This document shows, piece by piece, positions 48,773 through 59,499 of a stretch of 64,000 bases of DNA (its first letter is position 1; every line of letters begins with the position of its first letter). The stretch lies in assembly GCA_030248295.1 (NCBI GenBank), contig JASANH010000913.1, forward strand, positions 1 to 64,000, given 5' to 3'. Made by a program: the position numbers and the translations under genes. This DNA is from Mesodorylaimus sp. YZB2_4. Taxonomy: Eukaryota > Nematoda > Enoplea > Dorylaimida > Dorylaimidae. The notes under the pieces were generated by a model. The model saw nothing but the letters and a program-made list of their open reading frames with translations. It had not been told where the DNA came from and searched no databases.

Positions 48773-51743
48773 TCACGGATCGTAGGTCGCGTGCAAGCAG
48801 GACTCGCTCTTTTTGAATTCTTCAGCTTCAGGGCTATACCAAGAGAATAACTCGCATTTGCCAGTCGATTCATACCAGTTGAAGCTTCGACACCAGATGT
48901 AACTAGCGCATTCATCAGCGCAGAATTGTGGCGCAGTCGTGTTCAAAGATACCACGACCGTTTCGTTCATGCATTTGGATGGGACTTCGGTAAAGTCTTG
49001 CACTTCGTCTAAAAGGTTTTTGGACATGAATACAGATTTTCCATAACAATCGCTAAACTTACTGTAGAAGGTGCAAAGTACAAAGAGCTGTTCGCTACAA
49101 AAACGATCCCCGAATATATATCTGCTTTGATGTCTCATGAATACGCAAGCTTCACCAAAGTTTTGGTTCAATGGAGCGGATGAGTTCCTCATTAAAGTAT
49201 TTGCTCCTGTTAAACTTTGATTCAGTATAGCATCGCTACTGAACCAACGTACATTTGCCAAGTTTTCCAGCCCCTGGGATTTACCCTTCGCCGCTACCCA
49301 AGCCATCAATTTAGCGGGCACATCGAAGTTTTTCTAAAGTAATATTCAGTGCAAAGATATTTTTCCGAAGTCAAAGCCTTACCCCGAACGATTCATAGAT
49401 GGACAAGGCTTCTGAATGAGTGTGGATTTGGGCGAATGTGCCGCCAGTGCGGTTGCACAGATCGAATCCGCTCGACCAGTTGGCCACGGTGTAATTCGTC
49501 CCAGCCAGACTCCTTGATGGTTCGCCTGCTTCATCGGCCAGATAGAAGCAACGACCGCCGTTCACGACACCATTGTGGTTTTTCACACATTTTCTACTAA
49601 AAGCCGCTTGGCTGGAATAGCATTTTTGACCTGAATTCGAAAAAACAAAAACATTGACATTATTGACTGTGGAAATACCTAGCCTTCCTTCCTGCGTGTG
49701 TGATAATGTGACAATGCGCCATGATGACACGTCTACATTGCAGGGTGAGCTCAGCTTTTTTTGTTGTCTTACAGGTAATTATTCATGAAAATTGTGCTCC
49801 TGAAAGCTCTTTAATGTGACAGCGATTGACTCTGGTAATCGAGCTGGCATTCCATCTTGCGTCTGTGATGATCCGAATATTTGCCATGGCACGTCCCGGA
49901 GTTTCAGAGTGAGCTCAGCTGTTTTTAGTCTTTTGCTTTTCAAAAAATTTGTCCATGAAAATTGAAATCCGATAAGCTCTTTGTCCGTCAGCGATTTCCT
50001 GGACGATCGTTGACATGGTAGCAATTGATCGAACTTTATAACCCGCCAATATTCCGGCCTTTTTCGATTAAATACACACCCGCGTAATCGCAAATGAATG
50101 AGGAAATAAATGCTTGTCGCGAAAAGCTTTTATCTTCACCCAGCTCGAGAGATTATGCCTTAAAGTTGAAGATTCCCCCCCCCCCCCAGTTGATGACTTT
50201 CAGACCTCTTCCTCCATGCGAACTGAGAGGCGGGGTTAGACCAGGCTAAAATATGCCTAGCCCATCTAGGTCTCAACGTGACCCTCCATCGCCTATACTT
50301 CAGCTTTACATTTGATAACCAAATATCGAAAAAACTGTAGCCAACTACGGAAAGTTGTAAAAAATTCAGTTTTGAAAATCTTGCAAGACACACAGAACTG
50401 TATCGAGGAACAAGACACTCGTTTTCGAATAGAGCATAAAGAATTGCATCGATCCGTTTTCATTCCACTTGAAATTTGACTTTTAATTGTGAAAATAGAT
50501 TGGAAGAAAGCAGGGGTGACATTGTGACATTAATGAGGAAAATATAACTTTTTCACTTTTTCAATACGTTTCTATCTAATTTTGTAGCTGAGTATCTGCC
50601 TTCATGAAAAAAAGAAAAGCCATACAGCTCTCACGATTTCTAGAGTAAGAAGCCAGACCACTCTTACGTCATAAGCGGCGCGCTGGCGGGAAATTCAAAA
50701 GGTGCGTACTTATGGCACTTGAGGCTCGCTACTTTCTTCCCATCTTTTTTCACAGTTATGAGTCAAATATCAACCGCAAAAAAACCCAATCGATGCAATT
50801 TATAATGCTTTATCTGAATATAAATGTCTGACTTTATGATCTGCTTCGCAAGAGTTTCAAAAATAGATTTTTTTGCACATTTGGATATCAGTATAAAGCC
50901 AAAGTATAGATCATAGGGGCCATGGATGGTCTCGTCAAACCCCGTCTCCCAGCTAGCATAGAAGGACAAGAGGTCTGAAAGTCGTCAATTTGAAGGGCAC
51001 CTTTTCCTTTGAATCCTAATCTCCTAATCATAAATCGCCCAAGAAATTTTAAACAAAAGTGTTTGGGGCTAATCGCGTGAAAATCCAGTTTGCACAAAAA
51101 AGCCTTGTTGCGTGGGAGGAGCCCGTTTAGCCTCCAGCCGGCCAGCAGTCAAACCTTCTAAAAGGCTGTGCGGGGACCGGCACACAGCAGCATCCCTCTA
51201 GCCCCTTCACGCGAGGGCATCCTGGACTGGACACTGAGCTCCTCGGACGATGGCTGGTGAGCCCCGTTGGTCTTGGACAGCGATGACTGTCTGCTCGTTT
51301 GGCTTGCGTCTCTGCACTCGGAGCACCTAGACAGTACCGGGTGAGTCACCCACGGCCTGGCGTGCAAGGTCAGCGAGGGTTAAAGGCTCACAAACGACCA
51401 CCGTCACCAGGGATAAACCCTGGACGGCGCTTTTGCAGTTTGTCCCCCAATCTCTTAAATCCATAACGTCCTAGCCTAAGCCAAAGGCTAAGACTGACGA
51501 TGAGCCTAAATCCAGTCCATTCTAGCCTAAGCCTAAGCCTATTGGGGGACACAGTTCGAAAGTGCCCCCTGGGCGAGTCCAGCTACTCGCTCCCAAGCAA
51601 GATGGCGAGAAGGTAACAAAATCACACTGCACCACAGCATTTGTTTTGGCATGTGAAAAAGCCAAATGTTACTGTACTCTACCTGCATTTGGATAGGCCA
51701 TAAAAGCTGCCACCAGCGCGCAAATCCAATAATTTTTAGTCAT
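48773..51743 (-). CDS. Secreted C-type lectin-PAN protein, copy B
   Basis: Exons (- strand): 51743-51683, 49630-49383, 49333-49063, 49008-48773; 271 aa, the same architecture as copy A: signal peptide ('CALVAAFMAYPNAG'), CTLD, PAN/Apple-like module. The last intron (49062-49009) is 54 bases, a multiple of three, with no stop, so its retention would add 18 residues in frame. In copy A the same intron contains a stop. Exons 2 and 4 are almost identical to copy A. Most replacements lie in exon 3, in the segment between 'NVRWF' and 'GEACVFMRHQSRY', the CTLD loop region. Intron 1 is about 2 kb versus 1.1 kb in copy A. Confidence 0.85.
51120..51640 (-). mobile_element. Family-2 SINE, diverged, in the first intron of lectin copy B
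   Basis: Matches the SINE at 4527-4957 across 'ggccagcagtcaaacctt', 'gtgcggggaccggcacaca', 'gcgagggcatcctggactgg' and 'gtaccgggtgagtcacccac'. The tRNA head at the right end ('cactgcaccaca') is decayed. It is interrupted by the foldback at 51424-51566. Confidence 0.8.
51424..51566. mobile_element. Short foldback/MITE inserted in the SINE
   Basis: The left end 'ggcgcttttgcagtttgtcccccaa' pairs imperfectly with the right end 'attgggggacacagttcgaaagtgcc'. CCCTGG flanks both sides (51418-51423 and 51567-51572), a likely 6-bp target duplication. The intervening 'cctaagcct' words are low-complexity. Confidence 0.65.
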
Positions 51744-52856
51744 TTCACAAGCAGCCTTAGATGCTTTAGTACAGTATACTTGAAAGTCAAGCGACATTCC
51801 CTTTGGCAATGTTGCAGATGGCCACGCCTCACTGACCATTTGTGCGCTCATGTCAAGTTCGAGTTCCAGTTTCGCCCACTTAAAATAGTTTGTATCTAAG
51901 AGCAACTAAGTGATGCTTATTGATCAGCATTGCACTTAACAGAGAGGAGTAACATAGCGTCACATTTGAACACAATCCCAAGAGAGATGGTTGTATGTTG
52001 GGTGCATTAGTTGCTAATTGAAGCTTTACTCTTACAAACGCAGGCACACAAAACTCAGTTCACTTTTCCTGGCCAACCAACGTCGAAGAGATTACCTCAA
52101 AGCGAGGGGGTGGAGTACGATGTCAAGCATTCTGCTGTATGTCATCGATCGAGGTGAAATTATAATTCACGTTCGAAGCGTATGACGTATTCATGCTGCA
52201 CTTTCTCTACCTGACACACCTCCTTCGATGATTATGTTAGCTTAATATCACCACGGGTGAACCAAGGCAAACAGCCGAGCGTTTAAATAACAGATTTGAC
52301 AACTTGAACTTTTAAATTTCCCTCAGGCGTCGCTGCAGCACTTTATTGCAGGTTAGCCCTCCTCCTCGATGTCTGAAGAAAGTCCTCGAAGTCCTCGAGT
52401 AGAGACGCGTCCCACAGTTTACAAATGCAGTGATAATGATAACAGTGATAGATATAGATAAAGATGATATGCGTATCGATTTAGTCACAACAGATATGCA
52501 GTTATAGATTTGTAGTAATAATGAAGTTGTAGCGAAAACGAAAAAAAAACGGTGCTCGCACAGGACAACGAGGACATGTAGTTTTGATTTCGCATAAGGT
52601 CAGATTAAAGATTATTGGGGTCACACCATATCCTCCGGAAGAAAGCGCTGATTCATACGCACAACCGCCTTTTTCAAACTGCGAACTTGCTTTTGACTCT
52701 GCAAAGATTTCCTCCACTCGCAACCTCTTTCACCTTTAAGGGTGATACCTTGTTTATAGTTTTCTCATATGCACTTTGCGAAGCTATTTCTCTTTCGTTG
52801 ATCCAACGAAGCAGTAAATTTAATTTCGGCTAAATTGTCAGGTTTTCGACATTCTT

Positions 52857-52862
52857 TTTATT
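52857..52862 (-). terminator. Candidate poly(A) signal of the CTLD-TM gene
   Basis: TTTATT on the + strand (AATAAA on the - strand), about 150 bases after the TGA at 53014. Confidence 0.4.
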
Positions 52863-53013
52863 CGCGGCTTCAAATGTTGCAGTCACTTCAGCCGCGCGGC
52901 AAACACGTTCCTTGTCCAAACTATTCGCGCGCGTGTCATCCAAGTCGAACGCTCAACAATTGGAGCAAGTAATAACTTGATCCGAAATAACCCCAGACAC
53001 TTTCGAGCCCGTT

Positions 53014-55388
53014 TCATAAGTCCCCTCCTGAATTACCTCCACTTGATCTTGAGAACTAAAATAATAACAAACTCGAGCAATGATTTAAAACAGGAAAAAG
53101 TTAAAAACTCTCACAATCTTGGCTTTGAGATATTTGACCAACAAGGCTAGCATGACAAGAACAGCCAAAGAAGAAGCCGTGATTCCAGACACCAACAAGG
53201 CGAATGTTGCAGGTCCTAAATCCCTGGCTGCTGCATAAGATTATAGTTTTTATGGTCACCAACTTACCCATGCTTTCTTCCCTGACGTGTGGCCCATTAC
53301 TCAAGCCAATGGGTCCCTTGCTTTGATCAATGTCGACCGTTGTCAATGTCTGAAACATTTGCATGTTGCAGCACTGATCCCTACTCGTGGCCTAGCGGGT
53401 TAAGGCACCTGCCTCTTCCGCTGGGTGCGCACTCACAGGGGAGGGTTCGACTCCCGCCTGGGTAAATGGGTGATTGTCTATTCGTTGGTGTTCCTGCCCT
53501 CAAGTGCGCTGTAGTGCATGCCTATGCATAAAGTATGGCATGCATGACATGACTACTGCACTCGACTGCTTACTTTTTGCGGCACCCAATCCTGCGGTGC
53601 TGGAAAAGACGCTTCTAATTTCCCGATGGCACCATCGTAGATTGCAGCGCAGCCATATTTGGACTTATCGCTTACCATCATTTCGTACACAGCTTCAAAA
53701 GACAAAGTGGTCATGAAAAGCCCTCAAAAACCTTAAATTTGAATCACCCGCTTTAAAGCTGCTTATTACAGTTCTACACAGATGAGAAGTCCCTTACTTC
53801 GAAAGGCTGTGCGATGTTGTGTTGTGAGAATTTTTTGTATTTTCCTCAGTTTTTGACTCTATTTTATGTCATCATTTTCTTTTAAAATAGTGGCGAAGAA
53901 TGGCGTTCTTCTGCACGAAAAAGGTTTGAAAAACGGAACGCGCACAAGTATAATCTGTAGGATTCTTCCTCAATGTAAAACTGTCATAAGCTGCAACGCA
54001 AAATTCAAATTTTGCGTTGTAAGAGTCTGTATATCAGGATCGACTCGAAAGAATTATCCAAAGTCACATTCAAGATTTGTGTTCTACAACTATCACGGTT
54101 TCTCTGCTGCCTCGACTTTTTTGTTGCGCCTCGCCCCTCTCGGGGATCAGGGGTCAGGATTATTTCTATCTAAGCAGGATCCGACAAAGAGGAAGACAAA
54201 ACAAGTGGTTCAAAAAAATGCGATTAATCAAATATTATCAGTTATTTTGGATCAATCGATTTTAAAATAAACCCAGAAACAGATTCCCTGATACTTTTTC
54301 AGAGAAGAAGTCTTCTTGTTTCTATGATGTATCCACCCTTGTATTGTCCCTCCTGGTTACTGAAAACTAATAGACCTTTTTTCCATGTTTTAGTTCATAT
54401 TAATGGTTTAACTTTACCATCGTGAAAAAAAGAAGTCTTTGTCTTTAAACTTGTACATCAAAACCCTATGCACCATACAAAAATTTATGATGAGGTGTAT
54501 TTATATAAGTTCATAATAAGTGTCCATAAAAACCAATGATGATATCGCCTAAGCCCCACAAAAATCGATATCACTGCAGCATAGAAAAATCTGATATTTT
54601 CCGCCAACGACAGCTTATAATGCCATCCCTTTTTAAATCGTAGAAGGGTAGAGAAACTAGGGCTTAGAGAAACCCCTCTATAAAGTAAGTTGCCACAGCA
54701 GTATCAGGCTACTGGCGAGGCGGGCGTGATGAGAACCAAGCAAAGGCCATCAACACAGCAACAAGTGTGTAAAATACACTGCAGCATTTTTATTTTTTCA
54801 AAACACGCGCCAGCCCAGAATTTCTCAGAAGTCTGCCTCGCGCTTCTTCTGCATTGGGTCTTACCGCCTACCGTAATCCGTTGTCTGGCACAGAACATGC
54901 GCGCATGTCATTGTCTCCTGCGCATCACCCCAGATCGTAATACCGCGTTGTAATTTAACCATAGCCACGTTGCAGTCAGACAAAATATTTCCAGGCGTAA
55001 CTACGCAACGTCCATCTGGTTCGGGCACAGAATTCGAACCATCAGAAACATTCCAATTCATGAAACTTTGCTCCACAAATGCCTGACCATTCCCCCATGT
55101 CCAAGTGGCGAAAGTTTTTTGTTCGAGGCCAATGAAAAATGTTAGAGGGCCGCTCCAAGAGCAGTTGCTGAGAAAAAGGTGATTTAGGATCGAAACATGT
55201 CAAAAACAGACTTCTTACTTCGCTTTAGTCAATTGTACCATAGTATCGTAGCGGTATTGGTCAGTGAGAGTCAGTAATTGTGCACTTGATTCAAACGATG
55301 TACACAGCGTCTTGCTCTCATTGTAATCAAAGAATTTGTGCGGATCACTTAGAAACACAATAATGGCATAAAAAGTGGTTGCTGCCAT
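53014..55388 (-). CDS. C-type lectin type I membrane protein with canonical Ca/sugar motifs
   Basis: Exons (- strand): 55388-55219, 55167-54872, 53692-53574, 53349-53268, 53215-53115, 53055-53014; 269 aa, all junctions in phase. A short hydrophobic N-terminus ('TTFYAIIVFLS') may be a signal peptide. The CTLD follows: 'YNESKTLCTSFESSA', 'FFIGLEQKTFATWTWG', 'NSVPEPDGRCVV' (EPD motif), 'IWGDAQETMTC' (WND-like), 'HVLCQ'. A stalk with 'YGCAAIYDGAIG' precedes one transmembrane segment ('FALLVSGITASSLAVLVML') and a short tail. The tail frame is uncertain: the last exon is also open in another frame giving a longer tail ending in 'CSNC'. An in-frame TAA lies just past the 54872 donor, so an isoform could stop there. 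Confidence 0.75.
53379..53556 (+). mobile_element. tRNA-Leu-like SINE (family 1), antisense in an intron of the CTLD-TM gene
   Basis: 'tggcctagcgggttaaggca' head, 'agggttcgactcccgcc' B box, body and 'tatgcataaagtatggcatg' tail. It fills nearly all of the 53350-53573 intron. Confidence 0.9.
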
Positions 55389-55811
55389 AGTTCGGGCGCA
55401 GAGCACCAGACTCGTGCTGTCTGCTCTCTTTCTTGAGTAATCAGCTAGAATTCTTAAACAGCAGTTTTAATCAATGGACCAAGTGTATATTTTGGAAATC
55501 GGAGTGTCAATAATAATTTTGTGTTGCCGTGGAAGTTACCAGGCCACAGAGAACAGTATGTAATTTGGAAAGCCGTCAAAGATCGAAGCGGCTTACGCTC
55601 AAAGAAATACATGTGTGTCATTTACTGATCCATGCAGCTGAGCTTAGAATCTTCCACGCTATCTCGGGTATGCCTCATAGATCGAAGAAGGGGTGATTGG
55701 CAAACTGTAATGCTAGCACACTTTTTTGTGTATAATGACTGATTTTATACACAATATTTAGTGCGACAGATTACAGACGACCCTTAATCGTTAGGTCCCA
55801 TCTAAAGTTGG

Positions 55812-55931
55812 TTGCGTACAAAATACGCATACGCAAAGTTTGCGTATTACGCATTGAAATTTGGAAGCGCAAACGCCTCGCATTCGACCTAACCTACGCA
55901 TATACGCTTACGCAAACTTGCTTGTACGCAA
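55812..55931. mobile_element. 120-bp palindromic TACGCA element
   Basis: Ends TTGCGTACAA and TTGTACGCAA are exact reverse complements. The interior repeats 'tacgcata', 'gcaaagtttgc' and 'acgcttacgcaaac' in both orientations. Related words recur near 57650-57720. It is best read as a tiny MITE or foldback; no target duplication is certain. Confidence 0.6.
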
Positions 55932-57949
55932 TACTGTAACGTTAGTACAAGGTATTAGATGAGAGGTTATGGTTGTAATGTGCCTTGGGTAGGAAAGATC
56001 AGGATGGCGTGAGAAGATCGTTGTTTGGACTAGGTTGGAATAGCATGCCAGTCTGGTGCACTTAATGGCGCGAACTTGTAAGCATTGGTGTAGTGTTCGA
56101 GTAAAGCTATGATCCGAACGGTCGTCCTCCCGAGTCCTCTGATTACATACAATGCGTATTTTGTTGCAAGCGGCTTCAACAAAATTAAAAACTATTGCCC
56201 GACTTTCGACTTTGTTGTAGTAGAAGGAAGGGCTACCACACAGCATGACTCACTTATGCAACATATTTTTTATTAATGCACATATTTGTAATACGATTCA
56301 AGTTAGTAGTTAGAGGGAGTCAAATAACTTTAGAAGGCTTACTATAAGTTCACTCACAGTAAGTTTGGAACTTAGCAGCAATAAGCAATAAGTTGCAGTT
56401 TATTTACTTGGTCTCATTATTTCTCGATTCGGATTTCTCATGCACAGATCGTTTCCTCAAAGTGACTGACAGCTTGACATGACTGCTATGGATTTCCCAT
56501 GAAGATTCTTTCAAAGCGAGTCTACGCGCACACAGTATATGAGGAAAATGCTCAGTTACAGTACATAAAAACCCTGTTTTTTTAAATAATCCGCCTGCAA
56601 GAGAGCTGTTTCAATACAGCGAGTGAGTGACCGCCGTAGTAGCTTCTTAAAGATAGACTAGAAGGTTGCCGAAGAAGTTCGAAGTCGGTCGCTTGCTGAT
56701 TGTAAGTTCCAGGGTCACCAAGCCAACGTCCGCGCTAGGTTCCTGGATTTCTGAGTAGGATATACGGCAACTAGTGCCCTGAACATTATCCTGGTTCTTG
56801 TGCCGATTGTGACCCATTTCATCCAGAAAAATTCCCAGCTCGGCCAGGGTATTGTTTCAGCTAGAGCCCCTTTTGGCCAGGCGCGGTTTAACAGAAAACT
56901 GATTCGGCCTAAATATTTTTGAAAAGGTAGCCAAGCATTTTACCAGGTAACCAAAGGACGAGTTATTTCAACCCCGCTTTCACGGAATGCGCGTAGTGAG
57001 TCAGGAATTTCTTGCACGAGCACAAGGTGAGGAGCACATAATCTGGCATGTGTGTTCGGAACCTAACTAACGTTCCACCGATAACATATTCTGACCTTTT
57101 GAGAGCTCGCAAATTAGTCTACGAAGAACACAGCAGGATGGCACCACGGCCGTTTTGTAGAATCACCTTCAGTTTTAGTTCTCGATTATGATCTGTTGGC
57201 ATTTTGGCCATTTTTAACCTCGTCATGGGTGCAGGCATGCCGAGAGAACACTACCCACCTTACAGTATGGCTGAATCGGGACAGGCCGCGCAGAAACACT
57301 TGCCAAACCGCGACACTGGCTCAAAGGGGACACTGGCCAGAAAGTGATTCTAGCCCAAACAGGTTGCTGGCTGAACCAGGATGGGCCCCTGAATAACCCA
57401 TGATCGAACCTAACAGATATTTCTCCCCGAAGACGTTTTTTAAGCTGATTATAAGTGGCAGCGACAAGTTCTGCGATGTCTAATGTCAGTTGGACTGCTG
57501 TGGTGGCTGAAGGTGGCTTCATACTTGCTCATTCGTGCACTGTACAGCGCGGCGCACCGCTCGTAATGGTCCATGATTTTCAGGTTCGAGGCAAACTGTA
57601 CAAAGCGCTCAGCAGTGTAAACGTCCACAAAAACAGGAGCTGCTTATGCGGATGCTGTACGCGGCACATTCCAGCAATACGCATTCAAGAGACTTTGCAT
57701 ATACGCATGCGCATTCAAATCAAGTATTTTTACCAACCGTAGTTCCATTTAGTCCTGAAAGATCCAAGGGTGAATGAAAACGTGTGCGGGGTGAGCAATA
57801 CACTTGCAGCTATCTCATAATCAGGCATGTCCTCATCAAGCTCGTGTGAGGTTTGCCTGGCGATAGTGAGCCTGCTTCGATACTGATACCCTCATATGTG
57901 ATGTGCATGTACATTTGCGCGGCACAGGCATGAAGGGGAAAACGATGTT

Positions 57950-58060
57950 GCACCTCCGCCCGAGGGTATCCCGGACTGGACATCGACTTCCTTGGACGAT
58001 GGCGAGTGGGCTATGAATCCTATCGGTGTTCAACAGCCGAGACTGTCTCCTCGTTTCGTT
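57950..58060. mobile_element. Family-2 SINE fragment
   Basis: 'gagggtatcccggactggac', 'cgacttccttggacgatggc', 'cctatcggtgttcaacagcc' and 'gactgtctcctcgttt' match the body of the SINE at 4.65-4.77 kb. Head and tail are missing. Confidence 0.75.
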
Positions 58061-58241
58061 AACAGTTTGATAAAACTGGTACGTCATACGTCATACGTCA
58101 TATAAAAGTTTTGAGTCTGTCATAACAGACTTTTTGGAAATAATCCCATCTCAGCTGAACATACAATAGCAGGTGTTGCCAGTCAGTCGCGCGAGCGGAC
58201 ACCCGTCTCAAGCAGTTCAACAACGAATTTCTCCGAAGTAG

Positions 58242-58247
58242 TTTATT
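58242..58247 (-). terminator. Candidate poly(A) signal of the intronless lectin gene
   Basis: AATAAA on the - strand, about 80 bases past the stop codon at 58328. Confidence 0.55.
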
Positions 58248-58327
58248 TCGAGTTATCCCATTTTGATTGGAACGCATCGACCAGGGAAAAGGATTCATCA
58301 TGTTCGGACAATAATTTTCATCAGAAA

Positions 58328-59497
58328 TCATTTTTTTGTCGTTTTCGATTGCTTTAGGCTACTTTTCCGGTTTAACCGGGCACTGGAGCCATGCAACGAC
58401 AAGAATCCCGTTTTCTCATCACTTTGTGTGCTGCCAGTCAAAAATCCTGATTCATCCATCGAATCAATGCTCGTCGAACATTGTGGGTGCGCGTTTGATT
58501 GAGTTTTCCTCGCCTTTTCGCCTCTTTTATGTCGCTTCTGACCACCTTTACTCGTCACACGATTGGCTTTTATGCACAGGAACGTGATGGCGATCGAGCA
58601 AATTAAAAGGACGCAAATCGCGAAGGCTAACAGAAGCCATTGCCATTTGAACTCGTCCGTTTTCTTTGTTCGTTTGAGATGCGGGTCAAATTGTTGTGCG
58701 GGCCGCGGATACGATGAGTCAACAAATGTTGAAGATTCCTCTGTTAAACTTCCTGAAATGGTCGACTGTGTGGAGCTGATAGTCGTTTCAGCTTGTGGTA
58801 CACCGGAATTCGTTGACGATAGTGTCGCAGCTTTTGCAGTCGTCGGTTCGATCTCAATCGTTCTGTTAAACATCGATTCTGCCTCTGGTGTGTCAGATGC
58901 TGCTTCGGTTTTATCAGTCCTATGGTCCGCAGCGTAGCTTTCGCAAACCAAAAAATGGGCGAAAAATGGAGATGGCATTTCATGGAAGACATCCCGATGG
59001 CATTTCTGATTGCTCCAATTGATTAGACCACGATGATGAGCGACCGCCAAAACACAAATAATCGTACCTGCACCTACTCGTTGTGGCGTATTTAATGCCC
59101 ACAGCGCTTTCGTATCGTTTTTATCCAATGCTGATCCATCGCTATATCGCCATTCCCATCTGTTATTGACCAAGATTTGGCGCAAGTCGATCCAAAAAAA
59201 AGTGCGATGCCTTTCCTCGGCTCCCCAAATGGCTTCAATGGTTTTGTTAATTTTCAGCCACGTATCTAATTTTGGTAGGCGCCAGCTGTGCCCTAAATAT
59301 GGAACTGATTTGCACAAATCGGCAGCTTCGTCGCGACCAACGGGTTCTCCCAGTCGACAAACGTAAAGCCACGAATTCTGGACTTGAAGAACTGATAAAT
59401 TAGCTGGGCAAAAGACGTTGTTGGCATCAGAAGCCCATGAATCATGGACAGACACTGCAGCCGCAATACAGACTGAGAGAATCACTGGTGCAACCAT
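58328..59497 (-). CDS. Intronless C-type lectin-like membrane protein with mucin stalk
   Basis: A single open frame of 389 aa begins at the ATG at 59497. A signal peptide ('VILSVCIAAAVSV') is followed by a CTLD at about residues 40-190 ('EAADLCKSVP', 'FFWIDLRQ', 'WEWRYSDGSAL', 'INWSNQKCH', 'FLVCESY'). Next comes a Ser/Thr/Glu-rich stalk (about 195-275), one transmembrane helix ('WLLLAFAICVLLICSIAITF', about 292-315) and a basic, Ser-rich cytoplasmic tail of about 75 residues. No EPN/QPD motif is seen, but an NWSN segment sits at the WND position. Neighbouring lectin genes have introns and this one has none, which could reflect retroposition or intron loss. An AATAAA lies 80 bases downstream. 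Confidence 0.88.
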   Translation of the reverse strand: MVAPVILSVCIAAAVSVHDSWASDANNVFCPANLSVLQVQNSWLYVCRLGEPVGRDEAADLCKSVPYLGHSWRLPKLDTWLKINKTIEAIWGAEERHRTFFWIDLRQILVNNRWEWRYSDGSALDKNDTKALWALNTPQRVGAGTIICVLAVAHHRGLINWSNQKCHRDVFHEMPSPFFAHFLVCESYAADHRTDKTEAASDTPEAESMFNRTIEIEPTTAKAATLSSTNSGVPQAETTISSTQSTISGSLTEESSTFVDSSYPRPAQQFDPHLKRTKKTDEFKWQWLLLAFAICVLLICSIAITFLCIKANRVTSKGGQKRHKRGEKARKTQSNAHPQCSTSIDSMDESGFLTGSTQSDEKTGFLSLHGSSARLNRKSSLKQSKTTKK

Positions 59498-59499
59498 TC

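Larger units (their letters stand above)
48330..52560 (-). repeat. Tandem duplication unit, copy B
   Basis: Second copy of the unit at 44350-47750 in the same orientation. Its first intron is enlarged by a family-2 SINE that itself carries a nested foldback. Confidence 0.8.
55400..58230. other. Interval without a supported gene
   Basis: Contains the TACGCA element (55812-55931) and a family-2 SINE fragment (57950-58060). Remaining ORFs are short and without recognisable motifs. Confidence 0.4.

Noticed and set aside
53866-54270. 134-codon + strand ORF within a CTLD-TM intron
   Set aside because: No recognisable motif and it lies antisense in an intron; treated as chance.
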